From Methanofastidiosum sp. (GTDB lineage: Archaea > Methanobacteriota_B > Thermococci > Methanofastidiosales > Methanofastidiosaceae), in the NCBI GenBank assembly GCA_020854815.1, contig JAHKLW010000036.1:1-55458 (forward strand): DNA of 55,458 nucleotides. Reading direction: 5' to 3'. The position numbers and the translations under genes were made by a program. The notes below the pieces were generated by a model, which was not told where the DNA came from, ran no database searches, and saw only the letters and a list, made by a program, of their open reading frames with translations. Below, one piece after another: positions 8,768-17,230 of this stretch (position 1 is the first letter of the stretch; every line of letters begins with the position of its first letter).

Positions 8768-11536
8768 ATGCCAAATAATGACTATTATCACAAAACCTCT
8801 GAAGAAATAATTTCTGAATTTTCATCTTCATTAGAAGATGGTTTAACTTCAAATGAAGTTAAGAAACGTTTAAATCAGTACGGAAATAATGAAATTGAAG
8901 CCAAGATTAAGATTCCTTTATGGCTGCTGCTTTTATCTCAATTCAAAGAACTGTTAGTTATAATATTAATTATCGGGGCTCTAATCTCATTTTTTATTGG
9001 AAGCTATAGGGATGGCACAATCATATTCCTCATTGTCCTTGTAAACGCAATAATAGGGTTTGTTCACGAATATAAAGCAAATAAAATTATAGAGAAGTTG
9101 AAAGGTCTTGTCAAATCACGGGCAAAAGTTATCAGAAACGGAGAGTTAGCTGAGGTTTCCCAGATAGAACTTGTACCGGGCGACATCATCAAATTGGAAG
9201 AAGGGGATAAAGTTCCAGCAGATATAAGAATTATCCAATGTTCAGATTTTAAGACAAATGAATTTACCCTTACCGGAGAATCCCTGCCCCAAGGAAAGAG
9301 TAGCGAGCCTATTGCAGATGAAGTTGGAATTGCCGATAGAAAAAATATGGCTTACACCGGGACAACTGTTGCATCAGGAAATGCTATAGGAATAATAGTT
9401 GCAACAGGAATGAAAACAGAAACTGGAAAAATTGCAAGCTTAACTGAAGAAACTAGTGATGTCCAAACGCCTTTACAGAAAGAACTTAGATTACTTGCAA
9501 GAGAATTGACGATTATTGTCATTATAATAAGCTTAGGTCTTTTCACTTTAGGTTTAATACAAGATTTCTCAGTGTATATGAGCCTAGTATATGCATTAGG
9601 AGTTGCAATGGCGGTCGTGCCACAGGCTTTACCTGCAGAAGTTACGGTAGCATTATCAAATGGTAGCAATTACCTTGCAAATAGAAAAGCAGTCGTAAAA
9701 TCTTTACCTGCAGTAGAAACTCTTGGTTCAACTACAGTAATCTGCACAGATAAAACTGGTACTCTAACAAAAAATGAAATGACGGTAAGGTCACTCTGGT
9801 TTAACGGTCAAGAGTATAAAATTTCTGGCCTTGGTTATCAGCCAGAAGGGGATATTTCAGACGTTGAAGATAAATTAATTTCCAACGAAAAAAGAGATGA
9901 GATAAAAACAATGCTCAAAGCTGCATCTATGGCATCAAATGCAGAAATACGCCCCCCAGATAAAGAACATAAAGAGTGGTATTGCATTGGCGATCCTACA
10001 GAAGGTGCACTTATTACTGCAGCCAACAAAATAGGCATTGATTGCAATGAAGAAAATAAATCATGTCCCGAAATACAAGAATTTTCATTCTCATCAGAAA
10101 GAAAGAGAATGGGCTCCATAAGAAAAGAAAAAACTGGTCATTTTTTGTATATCAAAGGGTCCATTGACAGTATACTCTCGATAAGTAAATACATCTATCT
10201 GGATGGAAAGGAAAAAAATCTGACAGAAGAAAACATTTCTGCTATAAAAAAAGCAAATGAGCATTATGCTCAAAACTCAATGAGAGTATTGGCCATAGCA
10301 TATAGGTCGCTAGATTATAAAGGAGAATGCCAAGCAGAAGAGACTGAAAAAGAGGTAGTTTTCTTGGGCCTTGCGGCAATGATGGATCCTCCAAAAGAAG
10401 GGGTGAGGGAAGCTATCTCTGATGCTAAAAAAGCACATATAAGAATATTTATCTTAACTGGTGATCATGCACTAACTGCCGAAGCAATAGGAAAAGAGAT
10501 AGGGCTTTCTGAAGACAACAAAACGCCAATTATAACTGGAAAAGAACTGAAAGAACTAACTGATGATAAATTAGTTGAGTATATTGGCGGGAAGGAATCA
10601 ATTATTTTTTCAAGGGTAGATCCTGAAGATAAGTTGAGAATTGTTAAAATATTGGAGGGCCAAGGAGAAATTGTGGCAGTTACAGGGGACGGAGTAAACG
10701 ATGCCCCGGCACTGAAAAGAGCCCACATTGGGGTTGCTATGGGTTTAAAAGGAACTGAGGTTGCCAAAGAAGCTTCAAATCTTATATTGCTGGATGATAA
10801 CTTTGCTACGCTAGTTGATGCGGTAAAAGGAGGCCGAACAATATATAATAATCTAAGAAAGACAGTTTCTGCATCTATGACTACAAACAGTGGTGAATTG
10901 ACATTAGTTTTAGTAGGTCTTCTGGGAGCAGCTCTTTGGGGTTATCCGATACCAATTCTCGCGGCACAAATACTTGCAATAGATCTACTTGGACAGATAA
11001 TGCCTCTAACATTCCTTACTTTTGATCCGCCTGATCCGGACATCATGGTCCAAAAACCTAGAAAGCCAAGTGAACACATATTTAACAAATTTTCTGGCGC
11101 AGAGGTCATGATTTTAGGGGTAATAATAGGATTTTTAGCATTTATGAATTTTCTACTTTTCATGGATCGAGAAGGAATTGTGTTAACAATGGAAAATCTT
11201 GATAGCATTTTCTATCTCAAAGCAACTACACTTAGCTACTGTACAATTGTGTTCTGTCAGTTTATCAATACCTTAGAGAGAAGATATGCATACACCTCAA
11301 TTTTTAATAAAAATTTCTTTTCTAATAAAATACTATTGGGATCAATCGTCTTTTCAATAGGATTGGTATCATTTGCAATATATGGCCCTGGTATTAGTGA
11401 TTTTCTATCTTTTGGAAGCATTGAAATCTTAGATTGGGGTTATATAATATTTTCTGCTGGACTATACCTAATCGTTTATGAATTGTTAAAACTTTTTAAA
11501 AAATTTAATAATAAAAGAAAAAATCTAGTTATCTAA
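8768..11536 (+). CDS. P2-type cation ATPase with atypical ion-binding residues
   Basis: This 922-residue P-type ATPase has an intact catalytic core: TLTGES, CTDKTGTLT (Asp328), KGSIDS in place of KGAPE, TGDGVNDAPAL and about ten helices. The ion-site helices are unusual. M4 reads VVPQALPAEV, with Gln286 where SERCA has the PEGLP glutamate. M6 reads AIDLLGQIMPL, with Asp739 at the position of SERCA Asn796 and Gln743 at that of Asp800. M5 keeps a glutamate (NSGEL, Glu710). The M6-M7 loop (FDPPDPDIMVQKPRKP) is Ca2+-ATPase-like. The transported ion therefore cannot be inferred from classical motifs. It is in a single-gene unit behind trkH with its own promoter. Confidence 0.88.
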   Translation: MPNNDYYHKTSEEIISEFSSSLEDGLTSNEVKKRLNQYGNNEIEAKIKIPLWLLLLSQFKELLVIILIIGALISFFIGSYRDGTIIFLIVLVNAIIGFVHEYKANKIIEKLKGLVKSRAKVIRNGELAEVSQIELVPGDIIKLEEGDKVPADIRIIQCSDFKTNEFTLTGESLPQGKSSEPIADEVGIADRKNMAYTGTTVASGNAIGIIVATGMKTETGKIASLTEETSDVQTPLQKELRLLARELTIIVIIISLGLFTLGLIQDFSVYMSLVYALGVAMAVVPQALPAEVTVALSNGSNYLANRKAVVKSLPAVETLGSTTVICTDKTGTLTKNEMTVRSLWFNGQEYKISGLGYQPEGDISDVEDKLISNEKRDEIKTMLKAASMASNAEIRPPDKEHKEWYCIGDPTEGALITAANKIGIDCNEENKSCPEIQEFSFSSERKRMGSIRKEKTGHFLYIKGSIDSILSISKYIYLDGKEKNLTEENISAIKKANEHYAQNSMRVLAIAYRSLDYKGECQAEETEKEVVFLGLAAMMDPPKEGVREAISDAKKAHIRIFILTGDHALTAEAIGKEIGLSEDNKTPIITGKELKELTDDKLVEYIGGKESIIFSRVDPEDKLRIVKILEGQGEIVAVTGDGVNDAPALKRAHIGVAMGLKGTEVAKEASNLILLDDNFATLVDAVKGGRTIYNNLRKTVSASMTTNSGELTLVLVGLLGAALWGYPIPILAAQILAIDLLGQIMPLTFLTFDPPDPDIMVQKPRKPSEHIFNKFSGAEVMILGVIIGFLAFMNFLLFMDREGIVLTMENLDSIFYLKATTLSYCTIVFCQFINTLERRYAYTSIFNKNFFSNKILLGSIVFSIGLVSFAIYGPGISDFLSFGSIEILDWGYIIFSAGLYLIVYELLKLFKKFNNKRKNLVI

Positions 11537-11675
11537 ACAAATAAGAACGTAACTTTGAGAAATTTGTCAAAAATTAAATGAGAGAAATAAATAAAAGTTT
11601 AAAAAAAACATTGACATCGACGATTGGGCCTAAAATATTTTAATTTTTTCTTCTATCTGTTCTCTGATTACTTGA

Positions 11676-11888
11676 ATATTTGGAATTTATTTATATTACG
11701 TTTTTTGCTTGCGGCAACTTAATTATTTATATTTGTTACTTCCAATTTGTTCCGCATACTTATCATTTATTCTATTATCTAAAATTAAATTTGAAAAACA
11801 AGACCCTGAGATTAGTAAGCTAATTCTTGGCACAATGATTTTAATTACACTATCTAGTTTAATTCCTGTTATTATTTTTGCTAGATAG
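11676..11888 (+). pseudogene. Possible remnant or small membrane ORF without a clear start
   Basis: The frame is open for 70 codons after a TGA at 11673 and ends at TAG 11886. It encodes two hydrophobic stretches (YLYLLLPICSAYLSFILL and LILGTMILITLSSLIPVI) separated by a charged loop (KIKFEKQDPEISK). The amphipathic organisation looks like real protein, but the only ATG lies late in the frame and no Shine-Dalgarno site is seen. TTG 11709 or 11733 would be needed. It may be a decayed membrane gene or the tail of one lost to deletion. I do not recognise the family. Confidence 0.3.
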
Positions 11889-12045
11889 AATGATATATTC
11901 TTTTTTTGCGACAGTTTTAATTTATATCAATATATTTATATCTAATATATTCTAGTTTTTAGTAGTCTTTAATCTAATTAAAACATATAATCGGTGACCA
12001 AATGAATAAGAATACTTCAAAGATTTGTAATCATTTGCCCATTAT

Positions 12046-12065
12046 TTGATAATTACTTGATAATT
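12046..12065 (+). repeat. Tandem TTGATAATT direct repeat at a promoter
   Basis: TTGATAATT occurs at 12046-12054 and again at 12057-12065, an 11-nt period that places both copies on one face of the helix. It lies just upstream of the TATA box (12074-12082) of the sensor-kinase operon. This is the usual position of an archaeal activator site, but no cognate regulator is identified. Confidence 0.4.
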
Positions 12066-12073
12066 TTAGATAG

Positions 12074-12082
12074 TTATTTAAA
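12074..12082 (+). promoter_or_regulatory. TATA box of the sensor-kinase operon
   Basis: TTATTTAAA predicts a transcription start near 12100-12105, close to the in-frame ATG 12102 and about 50 nt before the Shine-Dalgarno-served ATG 12153. Confidence 0.5.
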
Positions 12083-12152
12083 GAAAAAACAGACATAGTA
12101 TATGGATAAAAAATATAAATTTAATTTTTTTATAAAAAAAGGAGAAGACAAA

Positions 12153-14663
12153 ATGAAAAATAGAACTTATTATATTTCTATTTCAATCTTTATTAGTCTA
12201 TTTCTTTTTATATCTCCACTCTATGCAGAAGATTCAAAAATTGTTGTTAAAGTTGGATTTTATGAAGACGAGCCCTTAGTATTCCAAGATAATAATGGAA
12301 ATATTAAGGGGCTATATGCGGATGTTCTAAACTATATTGCCATTAAGGAAGGATGGGAGATTCAATATGTTTATGGAACTCTTAATGAGGGGCTAACTAG
12401 AATCAAAAATAATGAAATTGATATTATAACTGCTGTTGCGTACTCTCCCGAGCGTGCAATATATGCCGATTTTTCTAAAGAAACACTGTTTCCTAACTGG
12501 GCCCAAGTTTATTCTATGCCTAGTTTAGAAATAGAATCATTCCTTGATTTGGAATATAAAAGAATCGCCGTAGTTAATGGTGATATCTATTATGTTGGGC
12601 CAAATGGAATCAAAAATCTGATGGATAATTTTGATCTTAACTGTACTTTTGTAGAGGTAAATGAGTATAATGAGGTCATTAAGTTAATTGAAGAAGAGAG
12701 CGTTGACGCAGGCATTTTAACAAGACTTTATGAATCTGAATTACAGAATAATCCAAAAATAGCAAAATCCTCCTTAATCTATTCTCCAATTAAACTACTT
12801 TTTGGATTTCCTAAAGGAAGCTCAAAAAATCAATATTTGATAGAAAAAATTGATTATCATCTAAAGATGTTAAAAGATGATCATGATTCTATATACTACT
12901 ACAGTATTAATGAATATATGCCAATATATTCTGCAAAAGAAGTACAGATATTCCCAAAATGGGCAAAGACTGTTGTAGGAGTCATACTTTTGGCACTATT
13001 AATATTTGTTAGTGCGAGCATGCTATTAACTAGGGAGGTGAAGAAAAGAACAAATCACCTAAACGAAGCAATAGGCGATCTTCAAAATGAGATTGCCCAT
13101 AGACTTGATGCTGAAGAATCTCTTAAAAAAAGTCAAGATAAATATAGGGAACTTACAGAAAAATTGTTAATAGAAAGTGAATCAAAATTTGAATCCATAT
13201 ATAATAATGCAGCAGTAGGAATAGATCTGTTAGATAAGGATCTCAAAATTATCGATTTAAATGATAGATTGGCAGATATGTTTGAATATTCTAAAGAAGA
13301 ATTAATAGGTAAAAATATCTTAGATATAACATTTCCCGAAGATATTGACCTAACAATAAAAAATTTAGATAATCTTATTAATGGTAATTTGAATTCATAC
13401 TCACTTGAGAAAAGATACAAGAAAAAAGACGGAAGTATTTTTTGGGGAGACTTATACGTATCTTCCATAGGAAATCAAAATGGAGAGTTCAAAGCAATTA
13501 TTGGAGTCATTGTTGATATTACTTCTCGCAAACAAGCAGAAGAACTATTAGAAGAAAGTGAAGAGAAATACAGAGAGCTTGTTGAGAATGCCAACAGCAT
13601 AATCGCAAAATTTGACAAGGACGGAAGAATTATTTCAATGAATGAGTTTGGACTTAAATTCTTTGGTTATGAAGAACAGGAACTAATAGGCAAAACTTGG
13701 GCCGAAACAATATTGCCCAAATTAGAATCGAATGGTAGGATTTTAGAAAATCTAGCTGCCGAAGTAATAAAAGAACCTGATAAATATTCCATTAGTATAA
13801 ATGAAAACATAAAGAAAAATGGGAAAAGAATCTGGGTATACTGGAATAACAAACCAATATATGACAAAGGAGAACTAGTTGGTATTCTTTCAGTTGGCAC
13901 AGATATAACTGAAAGAAAGAAAGCAGAAGAAAATTTGCATAAGGTAAACAAACAACTAGAAGAAGCTGATAGACTTAAATCAATATTCTTATCGAGTATG
14001 AGCCACGAACTTAGAACACCATTAAACTCTATAATAGGTTTTACTGGAATATTGTTACAGGGGCTTGCAGGAAATTTAAATGATGAACAAACTAAACAAT
14101 TAAGCATTGTTAAAAAAAGTTCACAGCATCTTTTAAGCCTTATAAATGATATCTTGGATATTTCAAAAATAGAAGCTGGAAAAATAGAACTTTCTTGTGA
14201 ATATTTTGACTTGAAAGAATTGATGGAAGAAGTTATTTTGACATTTGATACAATGGCCAAGGATAAGAATCTTAAAATTGAGAAATCTATACCTGAAAAT
14301 ATTACTCTTTATAATGATAAGAGAAGATTTAAACAGATAATCCTAAATCTTGTAAGCAATGCAATAAAATACACAAATGAGGGCAGTGTTAAAATTATGG
14401 TCAAAATCTTGGATAATAAAGAGCTTGAAATTAAAATTATTGATACAGGAGTTGGAATTAAAAAAGCGGACCTTAATAGAATATTTGAACCATTTCAGCA
14501 GTTAGATGATAAATTGACAAAAAAAGTTGAGGGTACAGGATTAGGCCTTCATCTTGTAAAAAAATTATTGAGCCTTATGAATGGTAATATTTTCCTAGAG
14601 AGTGAATATGGAACGGGAAGCGTGTTTACTATTACTATGCCATTAAGAATTAGAGAGGAATAA
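12153..14663 (+). CDS. Membrane sensor histidine kinase: SBP-PAS-PAS-HisKA-HATPase
   Basis: The protein is about 836 residues. A signal peptide (ISISIFISLFLFISPLYA) leads a periplasmic amino-acid-type binding domain (SBP_bac_3, about 25-265). Then come one transmembrane helix (VVGVILLALLIFVSASMLL), a coiled linker, two PAS domains ending DITSRK and DITERK, a HisKA domain with the H-box SSMSHELRTPLNSIIGF, and an HATPase domain (NLVSNAIKY, DTGVGIK, GTGLGLHLVKK). It probably senses an extracellular solute and phosphorylates the adjacent response regulator. ATG 12153, with AAGGAG 9 to 14 nt upstream, gives a proper signal peptide. The in-frame ATG 12102 would start a leaderless mRNA but adds a non-signal extension. 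The domain order is of bacterial type. Confidence 0.88.
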   Translation: MKNRTYYISISIFISLFLFISPLYAEDSKIVVKVGFYEDEPLVFQDNNGNIKGLYADVLNYIAIKEGWEIQYVYGTLNEGLTRIKNNEIDIITAVAYSPERAIYADFSKETLFPNWAQVYSMPSLEIESFLDLEYKRIAVVNGDIYYVGPNGIKNLMDNFDLNCTFVEVNEYNEVIKLIEEESVDAGILTRLYESELQNNPKIAKSSLIYSPIKLLFGFPKGSSKNQYLIEKIDYHLKMLKDDHDSIYYYSINEYMPIYSAKEVQIFPKWAKTVVGVILLALLIFVSASMLLTREVKKRTNHLNEAIGDLQNEIAHRLDAEESLKKSQDKYRELTEKLLIESESKFESIYNNAAVGIDLLDKDLKIIDLNDRLADMFEYSKEELIGKNILDITFPEDIDLTIKNLDNLINGNLNSYSLEKRYKKKDGSIFWGDLYVSSIGNQNGEFKAIIGVIVDITSRKQAEELLEESEEKYRELVENANSIIAKFDKDGRIISMNEFGLKFFGYEEQELIGKTWAETILPKLESNGRILENLAAEVIKEPDKYSISINENIKKNGKRIWVYWNNKPIYDKGELVGILSVGTDITERKKAEENLHKVNKQLEEADRLKSIFLSSMSHELRTPLNSIIGFTGILLQGLAGNLNDEQTKQLSIVKKSSQHLLSLINDILDISKIEAGKIELSCEYFDLKELMEEVILTFDTMAKDKNLKIEKSIPENITLYNDKRRFKQIILNLVSNAIKYTNEGSVKIMVKILDNKELEIKIIDTGVGIKKADLNRIFEPFQQLDDKLTKKVEGTGLGLHLVKKLLSLMNGNIFLESEYGTGSVFTITMPLRIREE

Positions 14664-14665
14664 AT

Positions 14666-15028
14666 ATGGGAAGAATACTTATAGTTGAGGACAATGAGAA
14701 CAACCTCTATCTTACTAAATATATACTTGAAAAAAATGGACATACTACAATTACAGCTAGTAGCGGTTGTGAAGGTGTAAAAAAAGCAATTGAGGAAAAA
14801 CCTGACCTTATCATAATGGACATACAGTTGCCTGATATCAACGGGCTTGAAGCAACAAAAAGGATAAGAGAGTCCCCTGTAGGCAATTCTATCCCCATAA
14901 TAGCATTGACATCATATGCAATGATGGGGGATAGGGATAAAGCACTTAAAGCAGGATGCTCTGGCTATATTGAGAAACCCATTGATCCTGAAAAATTTAT
15001 TAATCAAATTATGGAATACTTGAAATAA
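14666..15028 (+). CDS. CheY-like single-domain response regulator
   Basis: A 120-residue stand-alone receiver. The acidic pocket (VEDNENN), phospho-acceptor Asp52 (IIMDIQLPD), switch Thr82 (ALTSYAM) and Lys104 (YIEKPIDP) are all present, so it should be phosphorylated normally. It begins 2 nt after the kinase stop, which makes it the probable partner of the SBP-PAS kinase. No output domain is attached, so it must act through protein contacts or as a phosphate shuttle to the following PAS protein. Confidence 0.9.
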   Translation: MGRILIVEDNENNLYLTKYILEKNGHTTITASSGCEGVKKAIEEKPDLIIMDIQLPDINGLEATKRIRESPVGNSIPIIALTSYAMMGDRDKALKAGCSGYIEKPIDPEKFINQIMEYLK

Positions 15029-15041
15029 TGGGAGGTTAATA

Positions 15042-16904
15042 TTGGAGATACTTATTGTAGAAGATAATGAAGAAATTGCATATCTTCAAGAAAAAATCTT
15101 AGCTGCAAATAACTATCTTGTTACTAGAGCTTCAAATGGCCAACAAGCTCTTGAGTTGCTGGCTTACAAAAAGTATGATATGATAATTTCTGATATACTA
15201 ATGCCAGTAATGGACGGGTTCCAGCTTTGTAAAACATTGAAGAACGATCCTAAAACTAAGGACCTACCTTTTGTTTTTTATTCGGCGAGCTATACTGAAA
15301 AAAAAGACAAGGAATTTGCATTAAAATTAGGCGCAGATATCTACGTAGAGACCCCAATTGAACCTGATGAATTTATCAAAATAATTAATAACTATTTTGA
15401 AAATTTCAAAGAAGGAAAAATAAAGCCAAGAGAGTATTTATTCGAAAAAGAAAACAATATGGAAAAGATTTACAGTGAACGTTTGGCAAGGCAACTAGAG
15501 AAAAAGTTAGTACTCCTAGAAAAAAAAATGGCCGAAAATAATGAATTAATGAAAAAATTAAAGCAAAGTGAAGAAAGATACCGTGAGCTTGTAGAAAACG
15601 TAAACAGTATAATAACGAAGTACGATGTGGATGGAAATATCTTATCAATGAATGAATATGGATTAAAGTTTTTTGGGTATAAGGCGGAAGAGATCATTGG
15701 AAAGAATTTTATAGGAACTGTTACCCCGCCTATCGACTCTACTGGAAAAAATCTTAGTTTTTTGCTTAAAGATATTTTTTCTGACATAGAAAGATACTCT
15801 ACAAATATCAATGAAAATATAAAAAAGAATGGAGAAAGAGTATGGGTATACTGGGCAAATAGGCTTATAGTTGATGGTAATGGAAATTATACCGGGATAT
15901 TGTCCGTGGGTACGGATATAACTGAAAGAAAAAAGCTTGAGGCAGAAATAGTATTGCTTCATAACGCCGTAGACCAAAGTCCTGCTATTGTCATTATAAC
16001 TGACAAGGATCGAAAGATCGAATATGTAAATCCAAAGTTTGTTGAAGTAACTGGTTTCACTTCATCTGAAGTAATAGGAAGAGATGCTTCTTTCTTGGGC
16101 GGAGAACCTTTTTCTGAAGAAAATGACAGAGAGTTTTTGAATACCTTATCAAAAGGCAATGAATGGCAAGGAGAGTTCAAGAATATAAAAAAGAATGGGA
16201 ATATTTATTGGGAATTGGCATCCATTGCCCCTGTTAAAACGCAAAGTGGGATAATAACACATTTTGTAAAAGTAGCAGAGGATATAACATATCGAAAATT
16301 AGCTGAAAAGGAACTGCAAGAAAGGGAAGAAACGTTAAAGGGTATTCTTTCGGCTGCCCCAGTTGGCATAAATTATCTACAAGATAGAAAATTCAAATGG
16401 TCAAATAGAGAAATGGCAGAGATTACAGGTTATTCTGATGAAGAGTTAGTTGGAAAAACTCCGAGATTTCTTTTTGAGTCAAATGAAGAGTATGAACGAG
16501 TTGGAAGTATCTTATATGACCCAGTAAGGGACCAAGACGTTATAGAAGTTGAAACAAACTATAAGCTAAAAAATGGCGATACTAAGGACATTTACATAAG
16601 AAACAGTCCATTGGATATTAAAGACCTTTCCAAGGGTTATATAACGTTAGTAATGGATATCACGGATAACAAAAAATCTAGAAAGCAATTAGATGAGAAC
16701 TTAGAATACTTTGCCCACCTGATAGATCACATAAGAAATCCTCTGGCTATTTTGAGCGGTTTCGTACAAGTTAATGTTGAGGATGAAAAAACAAAAGACG
16801 TTGTTATTCGACAGGTAGATAGAATCGAGAAATTATTAAAAGAGCTTGATCAGGGATGGATGGATACAGAGGAAACTAGAAAATTCTTGAAAAGATATAT
16901 GTAA
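15042..16904 (+). CDS. Receiver-PAS-PAS-PAS protein with HisKA-like tail, no ATPase domain
   Basis: 620 residues, starting at TTG 15042 with GGGAGG just upstream. The receiver is at 1-120, with Asp51 (IISDILMPVMDGF) but TP at 104-105 where the invariant Lys-Pro is expected. A coiled linker follows (about 135-175), then three PAS domains (first ending SVGTDITERK, then VAEDITYRK and VMDITDNKK). The C-terminal helix pair resembles a histidine phospho-acceptor domain (LIDHIRNPLAILSGF). No HATPase domain follows before the stop. It may be a phospho-relay or scaffold component fed by the adjacent kinase. The loss of the receiver lysine suggests altered switching. Confidence 0.85.
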   Translation: MEILIVEDNEEIAYLQEKILAANNYLVTRASNGQQALELLAYKKYDMIISDILMPVMDGFQLCKTLKNDPKTKDLPFVFYSASYTEKKDKEFALKLGADIYVETPIEPDEFIKIINNYFENFKEGKIKPREYLFEKENNMEKIYSERLARQLEKKLVLLEKKMAENNELMKKLKQSEERYRELVENVNSIITKYDVDGNILSMNEYGLKFFGYKAEEIIGKNFIGTVTPPIDSTGKNLSFLLKDIFSDIERYSTNINENIKKNGERVWVYWANRLIVDGNGNYTGILSVGTDITERKKLEAEIVLLHNAVDQSPAIVIITDKDRKIEYVNPKFVEVTGFTSSEVIGRDASFLGGEPFSEENDREFLNTLSKGNEWQGEFKNIKKNGNIYWELASIAPVKTQSGIITHFVKVAEDITYRKLAEKELQEREETLKGILSAAPVGINYLQDRKFKWSNREMAEITGYSDEELVGKTPRFLFESNEEYERVGSILYDPVRDQDVIEVETNYKLKNGDTKDIYIRNSPLDIKDLSKGYITLVMDITDNKKSRKQLDENLEYFAHLIDHIRNPLAILSGFVQVNVEDEKTKDVVIRQVDRIEKLLKELDQGWMDTEETRKFLKRYM

Positions 16905-16990
16905 TATTCTCTTTCTTTTTTTAAATACTAAATAATTTCAAATAAATGAAAAATGGCTCTGAATTGGAATCTATTTAGAAAAAGAATTGG

Positions 16991-17062
16991 TGCGGTCAGC
17001 GGGATTCGAACCCGCGTCATGAGCTTGGAAGGCTCAAGTGCTAACCACTACACTATGACCGC
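16991..17062 (-). tRNA. tRNA-Gly(UCC)
   Basis: The minus-strand transcript folds as a complete cloverleaf. A 7-bp acceptor (GCGGTCA with TGACCGC), 4-bp D stem, TGAGC/GCTCA anticodon stem around loop CTTCCAA, and GCGGG/CCCGC T stem with TTCGAAT are all seen. The anticodon is UCC, reading GGA and GGG. The discriminator is A (complement at 16991). The bases at 16988-16990 encode the 3' CCA end in the DNA. No intron is present. Confidence 0.96.
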
Positions 17063-17085
17063 TTCTTTTTTATTCGAATTAATTG

Positions 17086-17095
17086 TATATTTAAA
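17086..17095 (-). promoter_or_regulatory. TATA box of tRNA-Gly(UCC)
   Basis: Read on the minus strand this is TTTAAATATA, about 28 nt before the mature 5' end of the tRNA (17062), the normal archaeal promoter spacing. Confidence 0.6.
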
Positions 17096-17132
17096 ACTTT
17101 CTCTTTTAGCCACCACAATGCTTAAAAATTGA

Positions 17133-17142
17133 TATTTTAAAA
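17133..17142 (+). promoter_or_regulatory. TATA-like box for the his leader and operon
   Basis: TATTTTAAAA is centred about 21-24 nt before ATG 17159 of the His-rich leader ORF, so transcription could begin at or very close to that ATG. An alternative weaker box, CTTAAAAATT at 17121-17130, would give a leader of a few nucleotides. Confidence 0.4.
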
Positions 17143-17158
17143 AACATATGTGGATTAT

Positions 17159-17230
17159 ATGGGCATTATTAACGTAAACGTTAAGTTTGATTCTTCTATT
17201 ATAATATCATGTGCTGCCCATCATCATTAA
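17159..17230 (+). CDS. Putative histidine-operon leader peptide (23 aa, ends His-His-His)
   Basis: This ORF is ATG-GGC-ATT-ATT to GCT-GCC-CAT-CAT-CAT-TAA. It encodes 23 residues (start MGIINVNVKF, end SCAAHHH) just upstream of hisG. Three consecutive His codons sit immediately before the stop. The ATG lies near the predicted transcription start, so it is probably translated leaderless, unlike hisG, which has a Shine-Dalgarno site (17247-17252) 16 nt beyond the stop. This is the layout of an amino-acid attenuator leader: ribosomes would stall on the His codons when charged tRNA-His is scarce. Alternative RNA pairings that involve these codons are given separately. A chance ORF with three terminal His codons at this exact place is unlikely. 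No direct evidence for translation is available. Confidence 0.75.
   Translation: MGIINVNVKFDSSIIISCAAHHH
17169..17184 (+). repeat. Inverted repeat TTAACGTAAACGTTAA inside the his leader
   Basis: The arms TTAACG and CGTTAA form a six-pair stem with a TAAA tetraloop. As DNA it is a near-perfect 16-bp palindrome just downstream of the predicted transcription start, where a repressor could bind. As RNA it lies in codons 4-9 of the leader ORF. Either role is possible. Confidence 0.45.

Larger units (their letters stand above)
11537..12152 (+). other. AT-rich gene-poor interval
   Basis: These 616 bases carry no confident gene. They hold the possible membrane-protein remnant at 11676-11888, a 15-codon ORF from ATG 12002 preceded by GGTGA, the direct repeat at 12046-12065 and the kinase promoter at 12074-12082. 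The composition is extremely AT-rich. Confidence 0.6.

Noticed and set aside
12002-12049. A 15-codon ORF with a GGTGA site upstream of the kinase promoter
   Set aside because: It carries no recognisable codon bias toward any product, has no linked operon and lies upstream of the kinase TATA box.
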